Position numbers and translations under genes: made by a program. The notes below the pieces were generated by a model, which saw only the letters and a list, made by a program, of their open reading frames with translations, was not told the DNA's origin and made no database searches. From positions 124,001-188,000 of the forward strand of contig NZ_RKMB01000005.1 of NCBI RefSeq assembly GCF_003797765.1: a stretch of DNA of 64,000 bases, read 5' to 3'. Origin of the DNA: Ramlibacter sp. WS9 (GTDB taxonomy: Bacteria > Pseudomonadota > Gammaproteobacteria > Burkholderiales > Burkholderiaceae_C). This document shows, piece by piece, positions 54,418 to 63,187 of the stretch. Within the stretch, counting starts at the first letter, position 1. Every line of letters starts with the position of its first letter.

Positions 54418-54876
54418 CTAGCGGCTCAAGGGCGCCGAGTGAACGAGGCGGGTGCCCGCCAGGGCGTCGTGCCAGAACTGCCGCTGGGGATGGAACCGGC
54501 TGAGCACGGCCCAAACAGCGACCCAGCCGAGCACCAGCACGGCGATTTCCGGGGCGCGCAGTTTGAGCGGAGCCAGCACGACGAGCGGCGGCAGGAACCA
54601 GAGCCAGCAGCACAGGTAGCGCAACAGCGCGCGCAGTTGGCTGATGGGGTGGCCAGCCTTGTCGACCACCCGGATGTTCCAGGTTTTCATCGCCAGGGTT
54701 TGGCCACGGGCCCAGAACCAGGCGAAGTAGATTCCGAAAATCACGAACAGGAAAGCCTGCAGCAGCGGACGCCGCGCATCCATGGATTCGCGCATCTGCC
54801 CGAGCGTGCTGAACAGCCAGCCGGCGACGAACACCACGGCGAACAGCAGGATGCCTTCGTAGGTCCAGCAGGCCAT
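54418..54876 (-). CDS. RDD family membrane protein, start uncertain
   Basis: About 152 residues from ATG 54876 with several membrane helices (GILLFAVVFVAGWLF, LLQAFLFVIFGIYFAWFW) and the RDD core KTWNIRVVDKAGHPISQLRA. Relatives begin before the first arginine pair (here SLRRRMACW), 10 or more codons upstream of this ATG, yet no ATG, GTG or TTG is found there; only CTG 54924, overlapping the upstream stop, would give the full domain. Function unknown. Last gene of the sigma factor operon. Confidence 0.75.
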   Translation of the reverse strand: MACWTYEGILLFAVVFVAGWLFSTLGQMRESMDARRPLLQAFLFVIFGIYFAWFWARGQTLAMKTWNIRVVDKAGHPISQLRALLRYLCCWLWFLPPLVVLAPLKLRAPEIAVLVLGWVAVWAVLSRFHPQRQFWHDALAGTRLVHSAPLSR

Positions 54877-54920
54877 GCGCCGCCGCAGGCTGGGAGCGGT
54901 GAGGTCCAGGACGAGGCCCT

Positions 54921-55631
54921 TCAGTTGACTTGGCCGCCCTGGGCCGGCTGCGGCAGCAGGGTGTTCTGGTCCACCTGGTGGGCGCCGGCGGCGATGCGGG
55001 GCGGCTTGACCACCTGCTTGGGCTGCGGCACCGTGGCGAGCTGTTGCGCCGGCACCGGCTTGACGGCGGCCGCCGTGGCCGGCGGTTTGGCGGCGCCTGC
55101 GGCGAGCTTGCGCTTCTCTTCGGGCGAGAGGGCCTGGTAGGCCTCCCACTTCGCTTTCTTGTCGTCGGGCGAAAGGTTCTGCGTTTCGCCGAAGTTCAGG
55201 CGGGCCTGGGTCCGCTGGGCCGGACTGAGCGCGGCCCACTCGGTCATCCGGCTGTGCAGCTTGGCCTGCTCGGCCCCCGACATCTTGGGATAGTTCTGGG
55301 AAAGGGCCAGCCACTTGCGCTTCTGCGCCTCGTTCACACCGTCCCATGCCGGCGCGAGCGGGGCCAGCGCCTGGCGCTGGGGCTCGGTCAGCTCGGTCCA
55401 AAGCGGTTTGGTGGCCGGCTTGGCGGCGGCCTTGATTGCCGAGGCGGCAGGCTTGGGCGCGACCGCTCGCTTGACCGGCGCACTGGCTGCTTGTGACGCG
55501 GGTTGAACGGGGGCGGGCGCAGGGGGCGGTGGCACTTGTGCCAAGGCGGCGACGGCAACCGCGCCCACGCTCAGGCAGGCCAGGGCGATGCGCCAGGACC
55601 TTTGCCGGGGCAAAGCGACGGAATCGGCCAT
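54921..55631 (-). CDS. exported DUF3106 protein
   Basis: A 236-residue exported protein: signal helix about residues 14-32 (WRIALACLSVGAVAVAALAQ), a proline/alanine-rich linker, and the DUF3106 core with tryptophan-punctuated helices (PLWTELTEPQRQALAPLAPA, KRKWLALSQNYPKM, RMTEWAALSPAQRTQARLNF, KWEAYQALSPEEKRKLA), which recalls periplasmic Zra/Spy-like helical proteins. Probably periplasmic. It follows DUF3619 after 7 bases. Confidence 0.85.
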   Translation of the reverse strand: MADSVALPRQRSWRIALACLSVGAVAVAALAQVPPPPAPAPVQPASQAASAPVKRAVAPKPAASAIKAAAKPATKPLWTELTEPQRQALAPLAPAWDGVNEAQKRKWLALSQNYPKMSGAEQAKLHSRMTEWAALSPAQRTQARLNFGETQNLSPDDKKAKWEAYQALSPEEKRKLAAGAAKPPATAAAVKPVPAQQLATVPQPKQVVKPPRIAAGAHQVDQNTLLPQPAQGGQVN

Positions 55632-55638
55632 CGCGGCC

Positions 55639-56058
55639 TTAATCCCTGCCGGATTTGAGGAACTGCACGAAGCCCGGATCGGCGTAGGCCGCGGGAGGCA
55701 GGTCGTCGGTGAGCAGCGCGGCGTCGACTTCGGCCACCTCGCTCGCACGGTTGTCATTCTGGATGGTATGGATCAGCACAAGCCCGGCAACCAGCGCCAC
55801 CAGCGGCAGCGCGGAGGCGATGCGACCCCACAGGCCGATGCCCTGGTCGCCGAACGACAGGCTGGCGGCGCCGCCAGAAACCGACACGGCGCCGGCGAAC
55901 ACGGCCTCGGGCTTCCGCCGGGCCACGGCCTGCACGCGCGCGGCGCGCAGCCTTTCGGTAACGTCATAGGGGAGCTCGGCTGCTCCGGCAGCCAGGCGCG
56001 CGGCAACCTGCCGGCCGAAACGGTCCTGCAGTTGCTGGGTGAGTGGCGAATTCGTCAT
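55639..56058 (-). CDS. DUF3619 single-helix membrane protein, possible anti-sigma factor
   Basis: A 139-residue protein with a cytoplasmic front of about 80 residues (LTERLRAARVQAVARRK-like helix pattern), one membrane helix (IASALPLVALVAGLVLIHTI) and a short periplasmic end. It belongs to DUF3619, found next to ECF-type sigma factors in Burkholderiales. Its start overlaps the sigma factor stop (ATGA), the place and shape expected of an anti-sigma factor, but that role is inference. Confidence 0.85.
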   Translation of the reverse strand: MTNSPLTQQLQDRFGRQVAARLAAGAAELPYDVTERLRAARVQAVARRKPEAVFAGAVSVSGGAASLSFGDQGIGLWGRIASALPLVALVAGLVLIHTIQNDNRASEVAEVDAALLTDDLPPAAYADPGFVQFLKSGRD

Positions 56059-56621
56059 AGTTGTATTCCCTTTGCCTTCAGTGCCTTGCTGAGGGCCTGG
56101 ACTGCGCGAGAGCAGTGTGTCTTGACACTGCCTTCCGAGCAGCCCATGGCCGCGGCGGTCTCTGCCACGTCCATGTCCTCCCAATAACGCATCAGGAAGG
56201 CTTCACGTTGACGGGCGGGTAACTCCTGGATTTCCGATTCGATTTGCCGCAAGGTTTGTGCCCGCCGCGTGGAATCTTCCGCACTTTCAGCCTGTTGTGA
56301 GCCTTCGGCAAAGGAATAAGTTTCAAGAAGATCGAAATCGCCGTCTTCCGACGCGGATTCGAAGTCGCTCATGTTCGAGAACAGGGCGTTTCGGGTCTTC
56401 TGGCGGCGAAACCAGTCGAGCGTGCAGTTCGACAGGATTCGCTGGAACAGCATCGGCAACTCGTTGGGAGGCTTGTCGCCATAGTGCTCGGCCAGCTTCA
56501 TCATGCTGTCCTGCACGATGTCCAGCGCGGCCTCCTCGTCCCGCACGTGGTAGATCGAGCGCTTGAAGGCCCGTTTTTCCACGCTCTTGAGGAAGTCGGA
56601 AAGTTCTCGTTCGGTTGCCAA
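56055..56621 (-). CDS. RNA polymerase sigma factor, ECF-like
   Basis: A 188-residue sigma-70 family protein. Region 2 covers KRAFKRSIYHVRDEEAALDI and VQDSMMKLAEHY, and region 4 is LPARQREAFLMRYWEDMDVA followed by ETAAAMGCSEGSVKTHCSRA. No ATG, and only TTG starts, lie before region 2; TTG 56621 is the most likely, with no good ribosome binding site. It is first in an operon with DUF3619, DUF3106 and an RDD protein, all overlapping or within 7 bases except the last. Confidence 0.88.
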   Translation of the reverse strand: MATERELSDFLKSVEKRAFKRSIYHVRDEEAALDIVQDSMMKLAEHYGDKPPNELPMLFQRILSNCTLDWFRRQKTRNALFSNMSDFESASEDGDFDLLETYSFAEGSQQAESAEDSTRRAQTLRQIESEIQELPARQREAFLMRYWEDMDVAETAAAMGCSEGSVKTHCSRAVQALSKALKAKGIQL

Positions 56622-56809
56622 GGAGTGGGAGCCTGGTCGGCCGCGGGTCTCGTTTTTTTGGTATGTCCGGGACGCTTTGCGTACCGTTAGCCAGAAATTA
56701 TGGCATTGCGATCCAGGTTTCTCGCGAGGGCGGCGTGTTGCAGTGCGATAATGCACACGCAAGTCAAAAGGCAAACGAGCCCTGATCCGGCGTTGCGATA
56801 AGCGCGTCC

Positions 56810-56899
56810 ATGGTCTGTGGTTCTAAGTTCCGTACCGGCCTCACAAGGGCGCGCGAGGAGCACCCAAGGTTTTTCGTCAGAGAAAATCGCAAAGGTTGA
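56810..56899 (+). other. 29-codon ORF in the ilvB leader
   Basis: ATG 56810 opens a 29-codon frame (MVCGSKFRTGLTRAREEHPR and on) that stops at TGA 56897-56899, 2 bases before the ilvB ATG. It is not rich in Ile, Leu or Val codons, and no terminator hairpin is obvious, so it is not a typical attenuation peptide. It may still be a coupling ORF or chance. Confidence 0.25.
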
Positions 56900-56901
56900 T
56901 C

Positions 56902-58677
56902 ATGGAAATGTCCAAGGCGGAACTCAGTTCCGCGGCTGCCGCTACGGCCAGCCAAACTCTCGAACTCCGCGGCGCGGAAATCCTCGTCAAGACCCTGCAA
57001 GCCGAGAACGTCAAGTACGTCTGGGGCTATCCGGGCGGCGCGGTGTTGCACATTTACGACGCGTTCTACAAGCAGGACACCATCCAGCACGTTCTGGTGC
57101 GCCACGAACAGGCGGCCGTGCACGCTGCAGACGGCTATGCGCGCGCCACCGGTGACGTCGGCGTCGCGCTGGTCACGTCCGGTCCGGGCGTCACCAATGC
57201 CGTTACCGGCATCGCGACGGCCTACATGGACAGCATCCCGATGGTGATCATCACCGGCCAGGTGCCCAGCCATGCCATCGGCCTGGACGCCTTCCAGGAA
57301 TGCGACACCGTGGGCATCACGCGCCCCATCGTCAAGCACAACTTCCTCGTCAAGGACGTGAAGACGCTGGCCGACGTCATGAAGAAGGCCTTCCACATCG
57401 CCCGCAGCGGGCGCCCCGGCCCGGTGGTGGTGGACATCCCGAAGGACATCTCCTTCAACAAGACCGCGTACACCGGCTATCCGACCAGCGTCGAGATGCG
57501 CTCGTACAACCCGGTGCGCAAAGGCCATGGCGGGCAGATCCGCAAGGCGCTGCAACTGCTGTTGGCTGCCAAGCGCCCGTACATCTACACCGGCGGCGGC
57601 GTGATCCTGGGCAACGCAACGGCCGAGCTGCGCCAGCTCGTGGACATGCTCGGCTACCCGGTCACCAACACGCTGATGGGCCTGGGCGCCTACCCGGCCA
57701 GCGACCGCAAATTCCTGGGCATGCTGGGCATGCACGGCACCATCGAAGCCAACAACGCGATGCAGAACTGCGACGTGCTGCTGGCCGTGGGCGCGCGCTT
57801 CGACGACCGCGTGATCGGCAACCCCAAGCACTTCGCGCAGAACGAACGCAAGATCGTCCACATCGACATCGACCCGTCCAGCATCTCCAAGCGCGTCAAG
57901 GTCGACATCCCGATCGTCGGCGACGTCAAGGATGTGCTCAGCGAGCTGATCGCGATGATCAAGGAGTCCAACACCAAGCCGGACGGCGACGCCCTCGGCG
58001 CCTGGTGGGACACGATCGAAGGCTGGCGCAAGAAGGACTGCCTGCGCTACGACCGCAAGAACACCGAAGTGATCAAGCCGCAGTACGTGGTCGAGACCTT
58101 GTGGAACATGACCAAGGACGCCGACGCGTACGTGACGTCGGATGTGGGCCAGCACCAGATGTGGGCCGCGCAGTACTACCGGTTCGACCAGCCGCGCCGC
58201 TGGATCAACTCCGGCGGCCTGGGCACCATGGGCGTGGGCATCCCCTACGCCATGGGCATCAAGCTGGCCAAGCCGCAAAGCGAGGTGTATTGCATCACCG
58301 GCGAAGGCTCGGTGCAGATGTGCATTCAGGAGCTTTCGACCTGCCTGCAGTACAACACGCCGATCAAGATCGTCTCCCTGAACAACCGCTACCTGGGCAT
58401 GGTGCGCCAGTGGCAGGAACTCGATTACGAGGGCCGCTACAGCCACAGCTACATGGACGCGCTGCCCAACTTCGTGAAGCTCGCCGAGGCTTATGGCCAC
58501 GTCGGGATGCTGATCGAGCACCCGAAGGACGTCGAGCCGGCCCTGCGCGAAGCGCGCAAGCTCAAGGACCGCACCGTGTTCATGGATTTTCGCACCGACC
58601 CGACGGAGAACGTGTTCCCCATGGTTCAGGCCGGCAAGGGCATCACCGAGATGCTGCTGGGCTCCGAAGATCTCTAA
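56902..58677 (+). CDS. ilvB: acetolactate synthase large subunit, biosynthetic
   Basis: A 591-residue ThDP enzyme that makes acetolactate or acetohydroxybutyrate for valine, leucine and isoleucine. GAEILVKTLQAENVKYVWGY, then RHEQAAVHAADGYARATG (catalytic Glu), VTSGPGVTNAVTGIATA, and the ThDP/Mg motif GEGSVQMCIQELSTCLQ with N further on (SLNNRYLGMVRQWQ). AAAGG lies about 7 bases before ATG 56902. First gene of ilvB-ilvN-ilvC. Confidence 0.96.
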   Translation: MEMSKAELSSAAAATASQTLELRGAEILVKTLQAENVKYVWGYPGGAVLHIYDAFYKQDTIQHVLVRHEQAAVHAADGYARATGDVGVALVTSGPGVTNAVTGIATAYMDSIPMVIITGQVPSHAIGLDAFQECDTVGITRPIVKHNFLVKDVKTLADVMKKAFHIARSGRPGPVVVDIPKDISFNKTAYTGYPTSVEMRSYNPVRKGHGGQIRKALQLLLAAKRPYIYTGGGVILGNATAELRQLVDMLGYPVTNTLMGLGAYPASDRKFLGMLGMHGTIEANNAMQNCDVLLAVGARFDDRVIGNPKHFAQNERKIVHIDIDPSSISKRVKVDIPIVGDVKDVLSELIAMIKESNTKPDGDALGAWWDTIEGWRKKDCLRYDRKNTEVIKPQYVVETLWNMTKDADAYVTSDVGQHQMWAAQYYRFDQPRRWINSGGLGTMGVGIPYAMGIKLAKPQSEVYCITGEGSVQMCIQELSTCLQYNTPIKIVSLNNRYLGMVRQWQELDYEGRYSHSYMDALPNFVKLAEAYGHVGMLIEHPKDVEPALREARKLKDRTVFMDFRTDPTENVFPMVQAGKGITEMLLGSEDL

Positions 58678-58721
58678 ACCCGCATCCCAACCGTAAAGCG
58701 GCGAATCTATCGCTTGCCGAG

Positions 58722-58743
58722 CCCACCGGTTACCGCCGGTGGG
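58722..58743. other. hairpin in the ilvB-ilvN gap
   Basis: CCCACCGG, a 6-base loop, CCGGTGGG: an 8-bp perfect stem in the 99-base gap. No T tract follows. It could set the ratio of large to small subunit by RNA processing or partial termination. Confidence 0.4.
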
Positions 58744-58776
58744 GGAGGGCAGCGAAATGAGGAGCCGGAGGACAAC

Positions 58777-59268
58777 ATGAAACACATCATCGCAGTTCTG
58801 CTGGAGAACGAGCCCGGCGCTCTCTCCCGTGTCGTGGGCCTGTTCTCTGCCCGCGGCTACAACATCGAATCGCTCACCGTGGCGCCGACCGAAGACGCGA
58901 CGCTGTCGCGCATGACGATCCAGACCAGCGGGTCGGATGACGTCATCGAGCAGATCACCAAGCACCTGAACCGGCTCATCGAAGTCGTGAAGGTGGTCGA
59001 CCTCACCGAGGGCGCCTACACCGAGCGCGAGCTCATGATGGTGAAGGTGCGCGCCGTCGGCAAGGAGCGCGAGGAGATGAAGCGCATGGCCGACATTTTC
59101 CGCGGCCGCATCATCGACGTGACCGAGAAGAGCTACACCATCGAACTCACCGGCGACCAGGGCAAGAACGACGCCTTCCTGGAAGCCATCGACCGCAGCG
59201 CGATCCTGGAGACCGTGCGTACGGGTTCCAGCGGCATCGGCCGAGGCGAACGCATCTTGCGCGTCTGA
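58777..59268 (+). CDS. ilvN: acetolactate synthase regulatory (small) subunit
   Basis: A 163-residue ACT-domain subunit that activates IlvB and mediates valine feedback. MKHIIAVLLENEPGALSRVV, GLFSARGYNIESLTVAPTED and the second domain (LMMVKVRAVGKEREEMKRMA) are all typical. GGAGG ends 5 bases before the ATG. ilvC follows after 34 bases. Confidence 0.96.
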   Translation: MKHIIAVLLENEPGALSRVVGLFSARGYNIESLTVAPTEDATLSRMTIQTSGSDDVIEQITKHLNRLIEVVKVVDLTEGAYTERELMMVKVRAVGKEREEMKRMADIFRGRIIDVTEKSYTIELTGDQGKNDAFLEAIDRSAILETVRTGSSGIGRGERILRV

Positions 59269-59278
59269 ACACACTTAA

Positions 59279-60319
<1,041 letters not shown>

Positions 60320-60325
60320 GCCCAC

Positions 60326-60405
60326 CCCCGAAGCGGCCTTCGGCCGCCTCCCCCTCAAGGGGGCGCCGCGAGCGGCCCGGCAAAGCCGGTTCCGCCGCGG
60401 CCCCG
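60326..60405. repeat. palindromic intergenic sequence between ilvC and pssA
   Basis: Three short palindromes in a row: GCGGCC-TTC-GGCCGC, CCCCCTCAAGGGGG and GCCCGGCAAAGCCGG-like. No long T tract. The string looks like a dispersed intergenic element of related genomes and probably folds in RNA; it may end the ilvC transcript. Confidence 0.5.
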
Positions 60406-60422
60406 CAGTTACACTCCTGCGG

Positions 60423-61241
60423 ATGCACCATGGCAACGAAAACCACGACCTGACGCCCACCGAAGGGCTGGTGGTCCGCAAGCGCCGCAAGGGCATCTAC
60501 ATCCTGCCCAATCTGTTCACGCTGGCGGCGCTCTTCGGCGGCTTCTACGCGATCGTGATGGCCATGAACAACCGCTTCGACCTGGCGGCGGTGGGAATCT
60601 TCTGCGCCATGGTTCTCGACAGCCTGGATGGGCGGGTGGCGCGCATGACCAACACCCAGAGCGCATTCGGCGAGCAGATGGATTCGCTGTCCGATATGGT
60701 GTCCTTCGGCGCCGCCCCTGCATTGGTCGCGTACGAGTGGGCGCTGAGAGGCCTGGGACGCTGGGGTTGGTTCGCGGCATTCGTCTATTGCGCCTGCGCC
60801 GCGCTGCGGCTTGCACGTTTCAACGTCAACACCGCCGTGGTCGACAAGCGCTACTTCCAGGGCCTGCCGTCGCCGGCCGCGGCGGCGATCGTCGCGGGGT
60901 TCATCTGGCTTTTGAATGACATGGAGGTCAAGGGCTCGCAGGTTGAGTGGGTGATGTTCGTCGTCGCGCTCTATGCCGGGCTGACGATGGTCACCAACGT
61001 GCCGTTCTACAGCTTCAAGGACGTGCAGATGAAAAAGAGCGTGCCCTTCGTGGTGATCGTCGCCATTGCGCTGGGCATCGCCGTGATCAATGTGCACCCG
61101 CCCATCGTGTTGTTCGCGCTGTTCGTTGTCTATGGCCTGTCAGGCTACGTGCTCTATGGCTGGCGCAAGTTCAAGGGGCAGCAAACCAGCGTGATCAGCA
61201 CTTCCACCGATGAGCCTGAGGAGAGCGGTCTCCATCGGTGA
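60423..61241 (+). CDS. pssA: CDP-diacylglycerol--serine O-phosphatidyltransferase
   Basis: A 272-residue membrane enzyme making phosphatidylserine, the precursor of phosphatidylethanolamine. The CDP-alcohol phosphotransferase motif is complete: LDGRVARMTNTQSAFGEQMD followed by SLSD (DGxxAR(x8)GxxxDxxxD). About seven membrane helices follow. ilvC-pssA-leuA order is common in Burkholderiales. No good ribosome binding site is seen before ATG 60423. Confidence 0.95.
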   Translation: MHHGNENHDLTPTEGLVVRKRRKGIYILPNLFTLAALFGGFYAIVMAMNNRFDLAAVGIFCAMVLDSLDGRVARMTNTQSAFGEQMDSLSDMVSFGAAPALVAYEWALRGLGRWGWFAAFVYCACAALRLARFNVNTAVVDKRYFQGLPSPAAAAIVAGFIWLLNDMEVKGSQVEWVMFVVALYAGLTMVTNVPFYSFKDVQMKKSVPFVVIVAIALGIAVINVHPPIVLFALFVVYGLSGYVLYGWRKFKGQQTSVISTSTDEPEESGLHR

Positions 61242-61298
61242 TGAGGGGCATCGCGCGCCGCAAGGCCCACGCGCTAAAACTTGTGCTACATTGAATAC

Positions 61299-61352
61299 AT
61301 GAACCGAATTTCGCTGGCCCTACTGCTAATCCCCTCCGGGCGGAGACGGTAG
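61299..61352 (+). CDS. leuL: leucine leader peptide
   Basis: A 17-residue ORF, MNRISLALLLIPSGRRR, with four Leu codons, two of them CTA, which is rare in this GC-rich genome. It ends 22 bases before the stem of a terminator hairpin and 140 bases before leuA. This is the layout of leucine attenuation: ribosome stalling at Leu codons would favour antitermination. An extended -10-like TGCTACATT lies just upstream, so the leader may start transcription very close to its ATG. Confidence 0.8.
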   Translation: MNRISLALLLIPSGRRR

Positions 61353-61374
61353 CGCACGCGCAAAACCTCACTCG

Positions 61375-61410
61375 ACGGCCCGTTTGCACCTGCAGCGGGC
61401 CGTTTTTCTT
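61375..61410 (+). terminator. attenuator of leuA
   Basis: ACGGCCCG (61375-61382) pairs with CGGGCCGT (61396-61403) and is followed by TTTTTCTTT. It stands between the leucine leader peptide and leuA and should stop transcription when leucine is ample. Confidence 0.85.
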
Positions 61411-61492
61411 TGGGGCTGCCGGTTTTCTTGAACAGTTGGGGGCGGAGCTGAAGATCTGACCCGCAAATTTTCAAAACTCACGAGAGATGACC

Positions 61493-63187
61493 ATGTTGAA
61501 GAATCCTGCCAGCAAATACCGAGCCTTCCCGGCGGTGCGCTTGACCGACCGCACGTGGCCCGATGCCGTGCTCACCCGGCCGCCTGTGTGGTGCAGCGTG
61601 GACCTGCGCGACGGCAACCAGGCGCTGATCGAGCCGATGGACATCCCGCGCAAGCTGCGCATGTTCGAGACGCTGGTGGAAATCGGCTTCAAGGAGATCG
61701 AGGTCGGCTTTCCTTCGGCGTCGCAGACCGAGTTCGACTTCATCCGCAAGCTGATCGACGACGGCCTCATTCCGGACGACGTGACGATCCAGGTGCTGAC
61801 GCAGGCCCGCGAGCCGCTGATCCGCCGCACTTTCGAATCGCTGCAGGGCGCCAAGCGCGTCATCGTGCACCTGTACAACGCCACCGCGCCCGTGATGCGC
61901 AAGGTGGTTCTGGGATTGGACGAGGGAGGCATCGTCGAACTGGCCACAAGCCAGGCAAGACTCTTTGTGGAATTGGCTGCACAACAGCCGGCGACGCATT
62001 GGACCTTCCAGTATTCCCCTGAAATGTTTTCGGGCACCGAGCTCGCGTTCTCCAAGCGCGTGGTCGATGCGGTGACCGAGGTCTGGCAACCGACGCCCGA
62101 GCGAAAGTGCATCGTCAACCTGCCGTCGACGGTGGAGCATTCCACGCCGAACATCTTTGCCGACATGATCGAGTGGATGCACCGCAACCTGGCGCGGCGC
62201 GACGCCATCGTGCTGTCCGTCCACCCGCACAACGACCGCGGCACAGGCACCGCCGCCGGCGAATTCGCCGTGATGGCCGGTGCCGACCGCCTTGAAGGCT
62301 GCCTGTTCGGCAATGGCGAGCGCACCGGCAACCTCGACCTGGTGAACGTCGCGCTGAACCTCTATTCGCAAGGCGTGGACCCGGGCCTGGACTTCTCCGA
62401 CATCGACGAGATCCGCCGCACTGCCGAGCACTGCACCCAACTGCCCGTCCACCCGCGCCACCCCTATGCGGGGGACCTGGTCTACACCTCGTTCTCGGGC
62501 TCGCACCAGGACGCGATCAAGAAGGCCTTCGCCGCGCGCAATGACGGCGACATCTGGGACATGCCTTACCTGCCACTCGACCCCAAAGACCTGGGCCGCA
62601 GCTACGAGGCCGTGATTCGCGTCAACAGCCAATCGGGCAAGGGCGGCATTTCATACCTTCTCGAAAGCGAATTCGGCCTGGAGTTGCCGCGCCGCCTGCA
62701 GATCGAGTTCAGCCAGGTCGTGCAGACCGTGATGGACGCCTCCGGCAAGGAGCTGACGGCGCAAGACCTCTTCGAGCTGTTCGAGCGCGAGTACGGTATT
62801 CGCAGCATCCCGTCGCCGCAGCACCAGGTACTGGAAGAGGCCAAGGGCATGGCCGGCAACCGGGTCCGGCTCGCGGCCGAGGTGGAAGTGTCGGGCAAGA
62901 AGGTCAGCATCCAGGGCGCCGGCAACGGCCCGATCGACGCTTTCGTGGAGGCGCTGGCTGCGGCTTGCGGCGAAACCATCCGCGTCCTCGACTACCATGA
63001 GCATGCGATCGGCTCGGGCGCCAATGCCCAGGCCGTGGCCTACCTCGAACTGCGCGTCGGCGACCGCACGCTGTTCGGCGTGGGCATGGATTCGAATATC
63101 GTGTCGGCTTCGCTCAAGGCCATCGTTTCGGGCTTGCAGCGGGCCCACTCCGAACACAAGAAGGAAATCTCGTGGCAGACAAACTGA
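61493..63187 (+). CDS. leuA: 2-isopropylmalate synthase, yeast-like (class II / TIGR00970) type
   Basis: A 564-residue enzyme for the first step of leucine synthesis. [20 protein letters not shown] and [18 protein letters not shown] are characteristic of the longer class; [20 protein letters not shown] has the metal-binding HxH region, and the end is the LeuA dimer/allosteric domain ([16 protein letters not shown]). ATG 61493 was chosen on family start; ATG 61487 is 2 codons upstream. The gene is controlled by the leader and attenuator and overlaps the next leuA by 16 bases. Confidence 0.94.
   Translation: MLKNPASKYRAFPAVRLTDRTWPDAVLTRPPVWCSVDLRDGNQALIEPMDIPRKLRMFETLVEIGFKEIEVGFPSASQTEFDFIRKLIDDGLIPDDVTIQVLTQAREPLIRRTFESLQGAKRVIVHLYNATAPVMRKVVLGLDEGGIVELATSQARLFVELAAQQPATHWTFQYSPEMFSGTELAFSKRVVDAVTEVWQPTPERKCIVNLPSTVEHSTPNIFADMIEWMHRNLARRDAIVLSVHPHNDRGTGTAAGEFAVMAGADRLEGCLFGNGERTGNLDLVNVALNLYSQGVDPGLDFSDIDEIRRTAEHCTQLPVHPRHPYAGDLVYTSFSGSHQDAIKKAFAARNDGDIWDMPYLPLDPKDLGRSYEAVIRVNSQSGKGGISYLLESEFGLELPRRLQIEFSQVVQTVMDASGKELTAQDLFELFEREYGIRSIPSPQHQVLEEAKGMAGNRVRLAAEVEVSGKKVSIQGAGNGPIDAFVEALAAACGETIRVLDYHEHAIGSGANAQAVAYLELRVGDRTLFGVGMDSNIVSASLKAIVSGLQRAHSEHKKEISWQTN

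Noticed and set aside
56764-59274. 836-codon open frame on the minus strand opposite ilvB and ilvN
   Set aside because: It is antisense to two certain genes and has His/Val/Asp/Arg-rich composition typical of the reverse of GC-rich coding DNA.
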